Shown piece after piece: positions 40,711 to 51,397 of a stretch of DNA of 64,000 bases (position 1 is its first letter; each line of letters starts with the position of its first letter). The notes under the pieces are model-generated. The model was not told the origin of the DNA, made no database searches, and saw only the letters and a list, made by a program, of their open reading frames with translations. This DNA is from Solirubrobacter deserti (lineage in GTDB: Bacteria; Actinomycetota; Thermoleophilia; Solirubrobacterales; Solirubrobacteraceae): assembly GCF_027587175.1 (NCBI RefSeq), contig NZ_JAPCID010000031.1:22569-86568 (forward strand), written 5' to 3'. The position numbers were made by a program, and so were the translations under genes.

Positions 40711-41514
40711 GACCTCGTCCGGGCGCGCGAGATCCTCTTCGCGGAAGCGCAGCACGACGAACCCGTGCTCGCGCAGGACCGCGTCCTGGATGCGATCGTC
40801 GCGCGCGGTCCTCGGCCGGTCGTGGTGATCGCCGTCGATCTCGACGTTGAGCCCCGGCCATCGGAAGTCGAGCTCGAATCCCAGGAGACGCGTGTTGACA
40901 ACTGGCTCCGGAAGCCGCGCGCCGCGGATCAGCTTGAGGAACCGGTCCTCGAGCCCGGAGCGCGTCCCGGCGCTGCCGGCGGCGTGCAGCTCGAGCGCCC
41001 GGTCGAGCGTCTTCGTGCGCCGCTTGACCATGCGCGGGTCGAAGAGCTTGCGGAACGCCGCCTCGTGGATGACGTTCGCGACCTGCTCCGCGTTCAACTC
41101 CCGGCTCATGTCGAACAGGACCCGCGGCACGTTGCACACCGGGATCGCGTCGCGCACCAACGACTCGCCGGGGACGAGCAGGCCGGGCACGATCTCGAAG
41201 CCGTCCTGCTTGCGGCGCCGCTTCGGCACGGCGACCTGGATCGCCGGCTCCTTGAACCGCGAGATCTTCCAGTACTTGCCGCCGCTGAAGCCGGCCAGCG
41301 CGGCGCCGTCGCCCGCCGCGTACACCGCGGCAAGCCATTCGCCCTCGCGCGAGAGGCCCGGGTGCCCGACCGCGTACACGCCCCGGTACAAGGGCCACAA
41401 CTCGCCGGCCACGACGGCACGCCGCAGTGTTTGCGACGTCGCGCCGGTCTGCGCGGCACGCACCACACCGTGCTGCGCGGTCGCGAGCCGCGAGATGTAA
41501 CGAAAGGTCCGCAT
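40663..41514 (-). CDS. Second AbiEi-like/DUF559 nuclease-type protein
   Basis: 283 residues from ATG 41514 (MRTFRYISRLATAQHGVVRAAQTGAT); an in-frame extension to 41649 is less likely because it enters the serC riboswitch. N-terminal winged-helix part with LRRAVVAGELWPLYRGVYAVGHPGLSREGEWLAAVYAAGDGAALAG. C-terminal nuclease-type part with LEDRFLKLIRG, GFELDFRWPGLNVEIDGDHHD and RIQDAVLREHGFVVLRF. It aligns along its length with the protein at 12036-12905 but with a different N-terminus. No toxin partner is adjacent. Real activity is unproven. Confidence 0.75.
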   Translation of the reverse strand: MRTFRYISRLATAQHGVVRAAQTGATSQTLRRAVVAGELWPLYRGVYAVGHPGLSREGEWLAAVYAAGDGAALAGFSGGKYWKISRFKEPAIQVAVPKRRRKQDGFEIVPGLLVPGESLVRDAIPVCNVPRVLFDMSRELNAEQVANVIHEAAFRKLFDPRMVKRRTKTLDRALELHAAGSAGTRSGLEDRFLKLIRGARLPEPVVNTRLLGFELDFRWPGLNVEIDGDHHDRPRTARDDRIQDAVLREHGFVVLRFREEDLARPDEVLRELAAQNLPSRIPR

Positions 41515-41548
41515 GCCGGAGGTTTCGTCACGTGTAGGCAACGGCTGA

Positions 41549-42798
<1,250 letters not shown>

Positions 42799-42799
<1 letters not shown>

Positions 42800-43623
42800 T
42801 GACGCTCGAATCCCGTGATCGCTGGGTCCGCGCGGCCCAGGGCTGGGAGGCCAGAGCCGAGCAGATGGCGCGCGACACGATGCCCGTGTCCGCCCGCCTG
42901 GTCGAGCTCGTCCGCCCCCAGCCCGGACACACGATCCTGGACCTCGCCGCCGGCCTCGGCGACACGGGATTCCTCGCCGCCGAGCTGATCCAGCCCGGCG
43001 GCACGCTCATCACCAGCGACTTCGCGCCGGAGATGCTCACCGCGGCGCAGAAGCGCGCCCCGCAGAACGTCGACGTCCGCTTCAAGCAGATCGACCTGAG
43101 CACCCCGATCGACATCCAGGCCGCGTCCATCGACGGCGTCCTGTGCCGCTGGGGCTACATGCTGCTCGACGACCCGGAGTTCGCACTCAGGGAGACGCGC
43201 CGCGTCCTCAAGCAGGACGCCGCGGTCGCGCTCGCGGCCTGGTCGGGCCCCGACGACAACCTGTGGAGCGCGGCGCCCGTGCGCATCCTGCAACGCCGCG
43301 GCATCCTCGAGCCCACGCCGCCCGGCCCCGGCCAGTTCACGTGGGCCGACCCGAACGTCATCGAGGACACGATGGCCACCGCCGGCTTCCTCGAGCCGAA
43401 GGTCGAGGCCGTGAACTTCGTCATGCGCTACGAGGACGTCGACGACTGGTGGGTGGCGCAGACGCAGATGTCCACGCGCACCGGCGACGCCGACGCCCAA
43501 CTCGACTTCGCCACCCGCAGCGACGTGCTCGCCGAGCTCGAAGAAGCGGCACAACCGTTCACGCAACCCGACGACCGTCTGGAAATCCCGGCCAGAACCT
43601 GGATAGCCACGGCGACCGCCTAG
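42799..43623 (+). CDS. Class I SAM-dependent methyltransferase
   Basis: 274 residues from GTG 42799. The SAM site is [42 protein letters not shown], followed by [46 protein letters not shown], as in UbiE-like methyltransferases. Substrate unknown. It could be the missing demethylmenaquinone methyltransferase, since the men genes are nearby, but the MenG signatures are not clear and the operon is serC-ilvC-serA. The TAG stop begins the TAGGAT box of ilvC. Confidence 0.8.
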
Positions 43624-43626
43624 GAT
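43621..43626 (+). promoter_or_regulatory. -10 box TAGGAT for ilvC, built on a stop codon
   Basis: TAGGAT starts with the stop codon of the methyltransferase gene and ends 8 nt before the ilvC ATG. Confidence 0.55.
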
Positions 43627-43634
43627 CACCGCCC

Positions 43635-44633
43635 ATGTACTACGACGACGACGCGGATCTGGACCTCCTGAAGGGCAAGACCGTGGCCATCCTGGGGTAC
43701 GGCTCCCAGGGCCACGCGCACGCCCGCAACCTCAAGGACTCTGGGGTAGACGTCGTCGTAGGCCTGCGCGAGGGCAGCAAGTCCGTCGAGCACGCCAAGG
43801 CCGCCGGGCTCGAGGTCACGAGCCTGGAGGAGGCCTCCAGCCGCGGCGACATCGTGATGGTGCTGCTTCCCGACGAGAAGCACCACGACGTCTACGAGGC
43901 GTCCATCAAGGACGGCATCGCCCCCGGCAACCTGCTGCTCTTCGGCCACGGCTTCAGCGTCCACTACGGCGAGGTCGAGCCCCCGCCGGAGGTCGACGTC
44001 GCGCTCGTCGCCCCCAAGGGCCCGGGCCACCTGGTGCGCCGCCAGTACACCGAGGGCTCCGGCGTCCCGGCGCTGATCGCGATCCACAAGAACGAGACGG
44101 GCAACGCCAAGGACCTCGCGCTGGCCTACGCCAAGGGCATCGGCGGCACGCGCGGCGGCGTGATCGAGACCACGTTCAAGGACGAGACCGAGACCGACCT
44201 GTTCGGCGAGCAGGCCGTGCTCTGCGGCGGCGTCTCCGAGCTGGTCACCGCGGGCTACGAGACGCTGGTGGACGCGGGCTACGACCCCAAGATGGCCTAC
44301 TTCGAGTGCCTCCACGAGCTCAAGCTGATCGTGGACCTGATGTACGAGAAGGGCATCACGGGCATGCGCCACTCGATCTCCAACACGGCCGAGTACGGCG
44401 ACCTCACGCGCGGCAAGCGCATCATCACCGACCAGACGCGTCAGGCGATGAAGGACGTGCTCACGGAGATCCAGGACGGCACGTTCGCCCGCGAGTGGAT
44501 CGCCGAGAACCGCGCCGGCCAAGAGAACTTCCAGCGCCTGCGCGCGGAGGGCCAGGCCAACGCCATCGAGACCGAGGGCAAGCAGCTGCGCTCGATGATG
44601 AGCTGGATCGACACGGAGTTCGAAGAGGGATAG
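43635..44633 (+). CDS. ilvC: Ketol-acid reductoisomerase, class I
   Basis: 332 residues, the short (class I) form. NADPH-binding [44 protein letters not shown], metal-binding [17 protein letters not shown] and [17 protein letters not shown] are all present, then [15 protein letters not shown]. It turns acetolactate into dihydroxyisovalerate, the step after IlvBN. serA starts directly after its stop codon. Confidence 0.97.
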   Translation: MYYDDDADLDLLKGKTVAILGYGSQGHAHARNLKDSGVDVVVGLREGSKSVEHAKAAGLEVTSLEEASSRGDIVMVLLPDEKHHDVYEASIKDGIAPGNLLLFGHGFSVHYGEVEPPPEVDVALVAPKGPGHLVRRQYTEGSGVPALIAIHKNETGNAKDLALAYAKGIGGTRGGVIETTFKDETETDLFGEQAVLCGGVSELVTAGYETLVDAGYDPKMAYFECLHELKLIVDLMYEKGITGMRHSISNTAEYGDLTRGKRIITDQTRQAMKDVLTEIQDGTFAREWIAENRAGQENFQRLRAEGQANAIETEGKQLRSMMSWIDTEFEEG

Positions 44634-46250
44634 ATGACCGCACTGACCGAGAACTACCGCGTCCTGGTCGCGGAGAAGATCGCCGCGACCGGCGTCGACA
44701 TGCTCAAGGAGCGCTTCGACGTCGAGGTCGGCACGGACTGGACGCGTGAGGAGCTGCTCGAGCGCATCGGCGGCTTCCACGGCATCCTGATCCGCTCCGC
44801 CACCAAGCTCGACGCCGAGGTGCTCGAGCGCGCCGACAACCTCAAGGTCGTCGGCCGCGCCGGCGTGGGCGTGGACAACGTCGACGTCCAGACGGCGTCC
44901 AAGAAGGGCATCATCGTCGCCAACGCCCCGGAGGCCAACACGGTCGCCGCCGCCGAGCACACGGTCGCCCTGATCCTCGCCCTCGCCCGCAACATCCCGC
45001 AGGCGCACGCGAGCCTCACGTCCGGCAAGTGGGAGCGCTCCAAGCTGGGCGGCACCGAGCTCGACGGCAAGACGCTCGGCGTGCTCGGCTTCGGTCGCAT
45101 CGGTCAGCTCGTCGCCATCCGCGCCCGCGCGTTCGGGATGCGCGTGATCGCGTTCGACCCGTTCACGGCCGACAGCCGCTACCGCGAGATCGGCGCGGAG
45201 AAGGCCGAGAACGCCGACGAGGTCCTGGCCGCCGCGGACTTCCTCACGCTGCACCTGCCGAAGACCCCTGAGACCCAGGGCTTCATCAACGCCGAGACGA
45301 TCGGCAAGTGCAAGGACGGCGTGCGGATCATCAACGTCGCCCGCGGTCCGCTGATCGTCGACGAGGACCTGCAGGCCGCGCTGGACTCCGGCAAGGTCGC
45401 CGGCGCCGCGCTCGACGTGTTCACGACCGAGCCGATCACCGACCACCCGCTGTTCGGCTACGCCAACGTCGTCGTCACGCCGCACCTGGGCGCCTCCACC
45501 GCCGAAGCGCAGGACCGCGCCGGCGTGCAGACCGCCGAGCAGGTCGTCGCCGCCCTCACCGGCGGCTCGGTCACGACCGCCGTGAACATCCCCGCGATCA
45601 GCGCGGAGGACATGGAGGTCCTCGGCCCGTTCGTTCCGCTCGCCCAGAAGCTGGGCACGATCGCGGCGAGCCTCGCCGACTCGGTCGAGCGCGTCGAGAT
45701 CGAGTACCTGGGCCGGATCGCCGAGCGCGACACGCGCCTGCTCACCCTCTCGGTCCTGACCGGCCTGTTCGCCGGCCGCACGGAGGAGGGCGTGAACCTC
45801 GTCAACGCGCCGACGCTGGCCGAGGAACGCGGGATCTCGGTGGCCGAGACGCGGGAGACCAACGCGCGCGACTACTCCGACCTCGTCCGCCTCACGCTCG
45901 TCGGTGGCAGCGAGTCGGTCCGCGTCGTGGGCACGACGCTCGGCCAGCTGCACCGCCCGCACCTGCTGGAGGCCTGGGGCCAGCGCTTCAACCTCCAGAT
46001 CGACGACCCGCACCTCGCGCTGTTCCGCTACAGCGACGTGCCGGGCATGGTCGGCCGCGTCGGCTCCAGCCTCGGCGAGGCCGGCGTGAACATCTCCGCC
46101 GCCGCGGTGGGCCGTCAGGCCCCGGGCGAGGGGGAGAGCGACCTGGCCGTCATGGCCGTCACGACCGACGGCGCCGTCCCGCAGGCCGTGATCGACCAGA
46201 TCGCGTCAAGCGACGGGTTCGTCAGCGGCCGGTCGATCTCGCTCGGGTAA
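44634..46250 (+). CDS. serA: D-3-phosphoglycerate dehydrogenase
   Basis: 538 residues, the long type 1 form of actinobacteria. NAD-binding LGVLGFGRIGQLVAIRARAFGMRVIAFDPF, catalytic Arg in NVARGPLIVDEDL, Glu in ALDVFTTEP and His in VVVTPHLGASTAEAQ. An intervening domain (about 320-450) precedes the ACT domain LFRYSDVPGMVGRVGSSLGEAGVNISAAAVGRQ, the serine feedback site. ATG follows the ilvC stop with no gap. The 3' end overlaps the next gene on the other strand by 45 nt. Confidence 0.97.
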   Translation: MTALTENYRVLVAEKIAATGVDMLKERFDVEVGTDWTREELLERIGGFHGILIRSATKLDAEVLERADNLKVVGRAGVGVDNVDVQTASKKGIIVANAPEANTVAAAEHTVALILALARNIPQAHASLTSGKWERSKLGGTELDGKTLGVLGFGRIGQLVAIRARAFGMRVIAFDPFTADSRYREIGAEKAENADEVLAAADFLTLHLPKTPETQGFINAETIGKCKDGVRIINVARGPLIVDEDLQAALDSGKVAGAALDVFTTEPITDHPLFGYANVVVTPHLGASTAEAQDRAGVQTAEQVVAALTGGSVTTAVNIPAISAEDMEVLGPFVPLAQKLGTIAASLADSVERVEIEYLGRIAERDTRLLTLSVLTGLFAGRTEEGVNLVNAPTLAEERGISVAETRETNARDYSDLVRLTLVGGSESVRVVGTTLGQLHRPHLLEAWGQRFNLQIDDPHLALFRYSDVPGMVGRVGSSLGEAGVNISAAAVGRQAPGEGESDLAVMAVTTDGAVPQAVIDQIASSDGFVSGRSISLG

Positions 46251-46805
46251 CGCCCGGCAGCTGGACTTCCACCCGCGTTCGCGCGCGACCTTCGAGGCCT
46301 CGCGCGCGAACGCCCGGATGGTCCGCGACGCTTCGAGCACCTCGTCCCAGGCGAACCCGAGCGCGCCGCGCAGCGTGGTGCGCGCGGTCGTGCCGAGGGT
46401 GGACGTCAGCCCGCCGAGGTTCATCATCCGCTGGCGGCAGTCGTCCCGCGCGGCGTCGGCCAGCGCCGACAGCATGCGGCTGTTCGCGCTCGCGAACCCG
46501 TCCACGCGGGCGAGCGGCGTCGTCGCGCAGCGGCGGAACACCACGTTCGGCTTCTCCGCGCCGCGCGCCTCCAGCTCACACGCGGCCAAGGCCGGCCCGG
46601 CGAGCTTGGCCTCGGAAACGGTGACCTCGCGCAGCAGCTCCAGCGACTCGGTCGCGGGCTGGTCCCAATAGGTCGCCTCGGGCTGCGGCGGGAACGAGGG
46701 GGACACCGGCCACGCGGGCGGCTCCGCCGCGGACGGGCGCAGCAGGAGCACGGCCAGCAGGCCGGGCAGGGCGAACAACAGAAATCCGGACAGCGCCGCG
46801 CGCAT
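46206..46805 (-). CDS. Secreted or membrane-anchored protein, unknown
   Basis: 199 residues from ATG 46805, preceded by GGAAGGG at 5 nt and a TAAGAT box about 30 nt up. The N-terminus (MRAALSGFLLFALPGLLAVLLLRPSAA) is a signal peptide or anchor. The rest contains three or four cysteines (AACELE, RRCATT, DDCRQR, KSSCRA) and helical stretches (LLREVTVSEAKLAGPALAACELEARG). I do not recognise the family. A longer in-frame start at about 46862 is not supported. Confidence 0.65.
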   Translation of the reverse strand: MRAALSGFLLFALPGLLAVLLLRPSAAEPPAWPVSPSFPPQPEATYWDQPATESLELLREVTVSEAKLAGPALAACELEARGAEKPNVVFRRCATTPLARVDGFASANSRMLSALADAARDDCRQRMMNLGGLTSTLGTTARTTLRGALGFAWDEVLEASRTIRAFAREASKVARERGWKSSCRALPERDRPAADEPVA

Positions 46806-46834
46806 CAAGACCCTTCCGTGGGTTGACGCACGCG

Positions 46835-46840
46835 ATCTTA
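46835..46840 (-). promoter_or_regulatory. -10 box TAAGAT for the secreted-protein gene
   Basis: TAAGAT on the minus strand lies 29 nt before ATG 46805, with a GGAAGGG ribosome site in between. This gene therefore has a normal leader. Confidence 0.45.
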
Positions 46841-46862
46841 GTCGCCCTGGCGGGCGTGGCAA

Positions 46863-48293
46863 CTACACCGTTCGGGGGGAACGCACGCGCGGCGCCACCA
46901 CCGGCGCGGTGGCGAGATCGGCGACGAAGCTCGGGCACACGGCCTGCTTGAGCGCGGCCACGACGGTCTGGTCGTAGGCGTCCGACTCCTCCTCGAGCAG
47001 CGCGAACGCGCGCTCGGGCGTCCAGGCCGCGCGGTACACGCGATCGCTCACCAGGGCGTCGTAGACGTCGCAGACGGCGAGGATGCGCGTCTCGAGGCTC
47101 ATGTCCATCGCGGTCAGGCCACGCGGATACCCGCTGCCGTCGAGGCGCTCGTGGTGGTCGGAGACGAGCTCGCGCACGGCCTCGGGGAAGCCGCCGAGCT
47201 CGTCGAGCAGCCGGCGCCCGTCCTCGGGGTGGCGCTTGATCGCGGCGAACTCCGCGTCGGTCAGCTTGCCCGGCTTGTTGAGGATCTCGAGCGGCACGGA
47301 GAGCTTGCCGATGTCGTGCAGCAGGCCACCGACGGCGAGGTGGCGACGGGCAGTCGGGGACAGCTTGAGCTCCTCGCCGACGCGGGCGGCGAGGTAGGCG
47401 ACGCGGCGGGTGTGCTCCTCGGTGGAACGGTCGCGGCGCTCGAGCCGGACCATCAGCGCGCGCACGCGCGCGCCGAGGTAGGCCTCCTCGCGCTCGACGA
47501 GCTCCGTCGCGGTGAGGTCGCCGACGAGCGCGCGCGAGGCGCCGGCGCGGCGCAGGTCGAGCGCGGTCGGGATCGCGACCATCGCCACCGCGCAGATCTC
47601 GAGCGCGTGCCCGATGAAGTAACCGATCGTCATCGGACCGATGACGAGGTTCGCCCACAGCGTGACGCTCAGCCACGCGCACCCGAGGGCGATCGCGAGG
47701 TCGGCGCCGCGACGCGTGAGCAGGTAGGTCCGCACGGCGCGGATGATCAGCAGTCCGAGGCAGAAGGCGCCGGCGAACAGCAGCAGCAGCGCCGGGCTGG
47801 ACTTGGCCTGCGGCACGGCCGGCAGGACCGTGGGGTTGAGCAGGCCGAAGACGCCGAACGCGAGCACGCCGGCGAACAGGGCCGCCTGCAACGTCACCAG
47901 CGGGCGCACGGAGTGCGGGCGGCGCAACGCGGGCAGCGCGGTGAGCGCGAGCAGTGCGGCGCCGATCGGCACGGACAGCCCGCCCGCGAGCGGCATCATC
48001 CCGTTGAAACCCTCGGTGAAGATCGTCGGGGTCGCGAACGCGTGCACCATGAACAGCGCGGTCATCGTCGAGAAGGCGGTGCCCATCAGGACGGCGCGGC
48101 CGTCCCGAGCCCGGGCGCCGGCGATGCTCAGCGCCAGCGAGGCCAAGGAGGCGATCGCGGCCGCGGTGGCCACGAGGACGAAGTGCGTCGGCGGCGTCAT
48201 CCCCGCCGGTCTGGTGCCGACCAGCACGACCGCGGCGACGGGCACGAGCGCCGCAAGCACCATGACGAACGGAAGCAGCCGTGACCGAAGCAT
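46863..48293 (-). CDS. Membrane HD-GYP phosphodiesterase
   Basis: 476 residues from ATG 48293. About eight membrane segments fill residues 5-240. The HD-GYP domain follows: RRDRSTEEHTRRVAYLAARVG, HDIGKLSVPLEILNKPGKLT, RHPEDGRRLL and HHERLDGSGYPRGL, with all metal-binding His and Asp residues. It should hydrolyse cyclic di-GMP or a related dinucleotide. Divergent from the dasR-like gene by 96 bp. It lacks a recognisable soluble sensor domain, so the membrane part may sense the signal. Confidence 0.9.
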   Translation of the reverse strand: MLRSRLLPFVMVLAALVPVAAVVLVGTRPAGMTPPTHFVLVATAAAIASLASLALSIAGARARDGRAVLMGTAFSTMTALFMVHAFATPTIFTEGFNGMMPLAGGLSVPIGAALLALTALPALRRPHSVRPLVTLQAALFAGVLAFGVFGLLNPTVLPAVPQAKSSPALLLLFAGAFCLGLLIIRAVRTYLLTRRGADLAIALGCAWLSVTLWANLVIGPMTIGYFIGHALEICAVAMVAIPTALDLRRAGASRALVGDLTATELVEREEAYLGARVRALMVRLERRDRSTEEHTRRVAYLAARVGEELKLSPTARRHLAVGGLLHDIGKLSVPLEILNKPGKLTDAEFAAIKRHPEDGRRLLDELGGFPEAVRELVSDHHERLDGSGYPRGLTAMDMSLETRILAVCDVYDALVSDRVYRAAWTPERAFALLEEESDAYDQTVVAALKQAVCPSFVADLATAPVVAPRVRSPRTV

Positions 48294-48339
48294 GGTCCGG
48301 GTGATCGGACGGCTTGACGAATCCTTGATGCCGGACCAA

Positions 48340-48366
48340 AGTGGTCTTGACCACTCGTTGACCACT
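48340..48366. promoter_or_regulatory. dre-like operator for the GntR regulator
   Basis: AGTGGTCTTGACCACT (48340-48355) is a perfect 7+2+7 palindrome, matching the known DasR-responsive element pattern ActGGTCTaGACCAct. A further half-site GACCACT (48360-48366) lies 11 bp downstream, one helical turn. Confidence 0.82.
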
Positions 48367-48375
48367 TGTTACGGT
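48347..48375 (+). promoter_or_regulatory. Promoter of the dasR-like operon
   Basis: TTGACC (48347-48352), a 17-bp spacer and TACGGT (48370-48375) form a good sigma-70-type promoter. The operator covers the -35 box and spacer, so binding would block transcription. The start would be near 48382, 8 nt before ATG 48390. Confidence 0.65.
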
Positions 48376-48389
48376 TCCGCCCCGGAGAG

Positions 48390-49124
48390 ATGACGGGGCT
48401 GGCGAACACCAACGGTCGCGGCAGCAAGCAGGCGCTCGTGCGCGACGAGATCCTGGGGATGCTGGACGACCTGCAGGTCGGCGACGCGCTGCCGAGCGAG
48501 CGGCGCCTGGCCACGGACCTCGGGGTGAGCCGCCCGACGCTGCGCGCCGTGATCGACGAGCTGGTCCGCGAGGGCCTGCTGCTGCGCCGGCACGGCAGCG
48601 GCACCTACGTCGCCGAGCCGAAGATCGCGCTGCCGCTCACCATGACCTCGTTCAGCGAGGACATGACCCGGCGCGGGATGCGTCCCGGCAGCCGCGTGGT
48701 GGACTTCCAGTGCCTGGCCGCCGGCGCCAAGCTCGGCCAGCGCCTGCAGATCTCGCCGGTGGACGAGGTGTGGGTGATCACCCGCCTGCGCCTGGCCGAC
48801 GACGAGACGATGGCGATCGAGTGGCTGCACGCGCCGCGCCGCCTGCTGGGCGACCTGCGCCGCGAGGAGCTCTCCGACCACTCGTACTACGAGCTGCTGC
48901 GGGAACGCCAGGGGATCACGATCGCCTCCGGCGTCCAGACGATCGAACCGACCGTGACCTCACCGGAGGAGGCCGAGCTGCTCGGGGTGCCCGTGCACTC
49001 GCCGGCCTTCCTGTTCGAACGGACCACCACGAGCGAGGACGGGGAGGTGGTGGAGTTCGTCCGGTCCGTGTATCGCGGGGACCGGTATCGGTTGGTGACG
49101 GAGCTTCGTCCCGCACTTCGGTAG
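48390..49124 (+). CDS. GntR/HutC-family regulator, DasR-like
   Basis: 244 residues from ATG 48390; a TTG at 48366 lies in the operator. Winged helix: LVRDEILGMLDDLQVGDALPSERRLATDLGVSRPTLRAVIDELVREGLLLRRHGSGTYVAEP. UTRA ligand domain: MTSFSEDMTRRGMRPGSRVVDFQ...DEVWVITRLRLADDETMAIEWLHAP...SYYELLRERQGITIASGVQTIEP. DasR-type proteins release DNA when they bind glucosamine-6-P or GlcNAc-6-P. A dre-like site in its own promoter and the nagA gene downstream support this role. Confidence 0.88.
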   Translation: MTGLANTNGRGSKQALVRDEILGMLDDLQVGDALPSERRLATDLGVSRPTLRAVIDELVREGLLLRRHGSGTYVAEPKIALPLTMTSFSEDMTRRGMRPGSRVVDFQCLAAGAKLGQRLQISPVDEVWVITRLRLADDETMAIEWLHAPRRLLGDLRREELSDHSYYELLRERQGITIASGVQTIEPTVTSPEEAELLGVPVHSPAFLFERTTTSEDGEVVEFVRSVYRGDRYRLVTELRPALR

Positions 49125-49157
49125 CGGGTCACTTAGGGGAGAGAAGGAGAGAGGAAG

Positions 49158-50435
49158 ATGAGAAGGTTCGGTTTGGCGGTCGCGGCGCTGCTCGCGACCG
49201 TGGTCGCGGCGTGCGGTGGAGACGACAACAACGCCCCCGCGGACAAGGCTTCGACGGGCGGCAAGCTCGAAGGGTCGATCAGCGTCTGGATCATGGATCC
49301 GGGCTCGCCGAAGATCCAGGGCGTCGTCAATCAGTACGGCAAGGACTTCGAGGCCGCGAACCCCGGCACGAAGGTCGACATCCAGTTCGTCCCGTGGGCG
49401 CAGGCGCACGACAAGTTCGTGACCGCGATCGCCGGCGGCAAGGTGCCCGACGTGGCCGAGATGGGCACGACGTGGACGCCGGAGTTCGCCGACCAGGGCG
49501 CGCTGCTCGAGCAACCGGGGATCGGTGACGGCGAGTACGTCTCCTCCCTCGTGGATGCGGCGACCCTCAACGAGAAGGTCTACGGCAAGCCGTGGTACGC
49601 GGGCGCGCGCTCGCTGATCTACCGCAAGGACATGCTCGAGAAGGCGGGCGTCGAGCCGCCCAAGACGTGGGACGAGATGACGGCCGCCGCCAAGGCGATC
49701 AAGGAGAAGAACAAGGGCGTCTATCCGGTCGGCTTCACGGGGCTCAGCGAGCACATGTACCTGCCGACGATCTGGCAGGCCGGCGGCGAGATCGCGACCC
49801 AGGAAGGGGACACCTGGAAAAGCGCGCTCAACTCCCCGCAGGCCGCTGAGGCGATCGACTGGTACTCGTCCTTCTACAAGGAGGGCTACGTGCCCAAGGC
49901 CGCCGTCGGCTGGGAGGAGCCGGACGCCCAGACCGCCTTCATCAACGGTGACGTGGCGATGTTGATCGCGGGCGGCTGGGGCTACAACTCGATCATCGCC
50001 ACCAAGCCGGAGCTCGAGGAGAAGATCGGCACCGCGCTCACGCCCACCGGCCCGTCCGGAAAGGGCACCGCGTTCGCGGGCGGCAGCCACCTCGTGCAGT
50101 TCACCGAGTCCGGCAACCACGAGCTGGGCGCCGCGTTCATCGACTTCATGCTCCAGCCCGACCAGCTGAACAAGTTCACGGGCGAGATCGGCTTCCTGCC
50201 CGGCACGACCGCCGGCATCGAGGCGTCGGGCTACCTCGAGGACCCGCAGCGCAAGCCGTTCGCGGAGCAGTTGCTCAAGGCGTCCGCCGTCTACCCGCCG
50301 TCGCCCAAGTGGGGCGGTCTGGAGGGCGCGAACATCTTCGACGGCCAGATCCAGAAGGTGATGAAGGGCGAACAGGCCGCGCAGGACGCGGTCGCCGAGC
50401 TCGCGACGAAGATGGACGAGGAGTTCGCCGGGTGA
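49158..50435 (+). CDS. Aminosugar ABC transporter, solute-binding lipoprotein
   Basis: 425 residues from ATG 49158 with a purine-rich GGAGAGAGGAAG upstream. The lipobox is VVAACGG, with Cys 19 as the lipid anchor. The mature protein is an extracellular solute-binding family 1 protein: SISVWIMDPGSPKIQGVVNQYGKDFEAANPG, VAEMGTTWTPEFADQGALL, YRKDMLEKAGVEPPKTWDEMTAAAKAI and FINGDVAMLIAGGWGYNSI. In the DasR context it most likely binds chitobiose or another GlcNAc sugar, although the ligand cannot be read from sequence. Confidence 0.9.
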   Translation: MRRFGLAVAALLATVVAACGGDDNNAPADKASTGGKLEGSISVWIMDPGSPKIQGVVNQYGKDFEAANPGTKVDIQFVPWAQAHDKFVTAIAGGKVPDVAEMGTTWTPEFADQGALLEQPGIGDGEYVSSLVDAATLNEKVYGKPWYAGARSLIYRKDMLEKAGVEPPKTWDEMTAAAKAIKEKNKGVYPVGFTGLSEHMYLPTIWQAGGEIATQEGDTWKSALNSPQAAEAIDWYSSFYKEGYVPKAAVGWEEPDAQTAFINGDVAMLIAGGWGYNSIIATKPELEEKIGTALTPTGPSGKGTAFAGGSHLVQFTESGNHELGAAFIDFMLQPDQLNKFTGEIGFLPGTTAGIEASGYLEDPQRKPFAEQLLKASAVYPPSPKWGGLEGANIFDGQIQKVMKGEQAAQDAVAELATKMDEEFAG

Positions 50436-51397
50436 GCATGGCCCCGGCAGCCGTCCAGGCGGGGCGAAGGACCGCCCCGCGTCCGCCCGCGATGATGATC
50501 GCCCGCCGTGCGGTGAACCGGCTCACCCTCCCGGTTCTCCTCCTCCTCCCGGCACTGATCATCATCGCGGGCCTGGTCGGCTACCCGCTGGTCCGCACGG
50601 TCTACCTGTCGTTCACGGACACCGGCCTCGGCGAGCTGATCTACGGCGGCTCGACGTGGGTGGGTCTGGAGAACTTCCGGGAGGTCTTCGCGGACGAGCA
50701 CCTGCGCGCGTCGCTGGTGAACACGGTCGTGTTCGGGACGGCGTGCGTGGTCGGGACGATGGTGCTCGGCTTCGCGGTCGCGCTGCTGCTCAACCAGCGG
50801 CTGAAGGGCAACCTGTTCTTCGGGGTCGCCGTACTGCTGCCGTGGGCGGTCCCCGCGCTGGCCGCGAGCGCGATCTGGAAGTGGCTGTTCGACGCGCGCT
50901 ACGGCTTCGTGAACTGGGCGCTGGTGAACCTCGGCTTCGAGGGCTTCGCCGACTACGCCTGGTTCGCCGGCCGCTGGAGCGCGTTCGTCGCGATCTTCAT
51001 CACGGTCGTGTGGCAGTCGTTCCCGTTCGTGGCGCTGGCGCTGCTGGCCGGGTTGCAGACGATCCCGAAGGAGATGCTGCAGGCCGCGGCCGTCGACGGC
51101 GCGGGCGCGTGGCAGCGCTTCCGCCTGGTCACGCTGCCGCTGCTGCGGCCGATCGTCGCCGTGCTGGTGATCTTCTCCACGATCTGGGACTTCAAGATCT
51201 TCGACCAGATCTACGTGATGGCGGCCGGGGTGCCGGACCGCTCGGCCGACACCGCGGCGGTCGCGGCCTACCGCGAAGGCTTCGCGCTGTCGCACTACGG
51301 GCTGGGCAGCGCGGTCGCCGTCGTGCTGTTCCTGATCCTGCTCGCGTTCTCGCTCGTGTACGTGAAGCTGATCGGGCGCGAGGGGGAGCTCGGATGA
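50432..51397 (+). CDS. Sugar ABC transporter permease 1 (MalF type)
   Basis: 321 residues from GTG 50432, overlapping the binding-protein stop (GTGA); ATG 50438 is equally possible. About six membrane helices: the first near LPVLLLLPALIIIAGLVGYPLV, and the EAA coupling loop MLQAAAVDGAGAWQRFRLVTLPLLRPI. It forms the channel with the second permease. A GAGGAG lies just upstream. Confidence 0.93.
   Translation: MSMAPAAVQAGRRTAPRPPAMMIARRAVNRLTLPVLLLLPALIIIAGLVGYPLVRTVYLSFTDTGLGELIYGGSTWVGLENFREVFADEHLRASLVNTVVFGTACVVGTMVLGFAVALLLNQRLKGNLFFGVAVLLPWAVPALAASAIWKWLFDARYGFVNWALVNLGFEGFADYAWFAGRWSAFVAIFITVVWQSFPFVALALLAGLQTIPKEMLQAAAVDGAGAWQRFRLVTLPLLRPIVAVLVIFSTIWDFKIFDQIYVMAAGVPDRSADTAAVAAYREGFALSHYGLGSAVAVVLFLILLAFSLVYVKLIGREGELG

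Noticed and set aside
43626..46013. 795-residue open frame on the minus strand
   Set aside because: Lies antisense over ilvC and serA, both certain; composition is that of a shadow frame.
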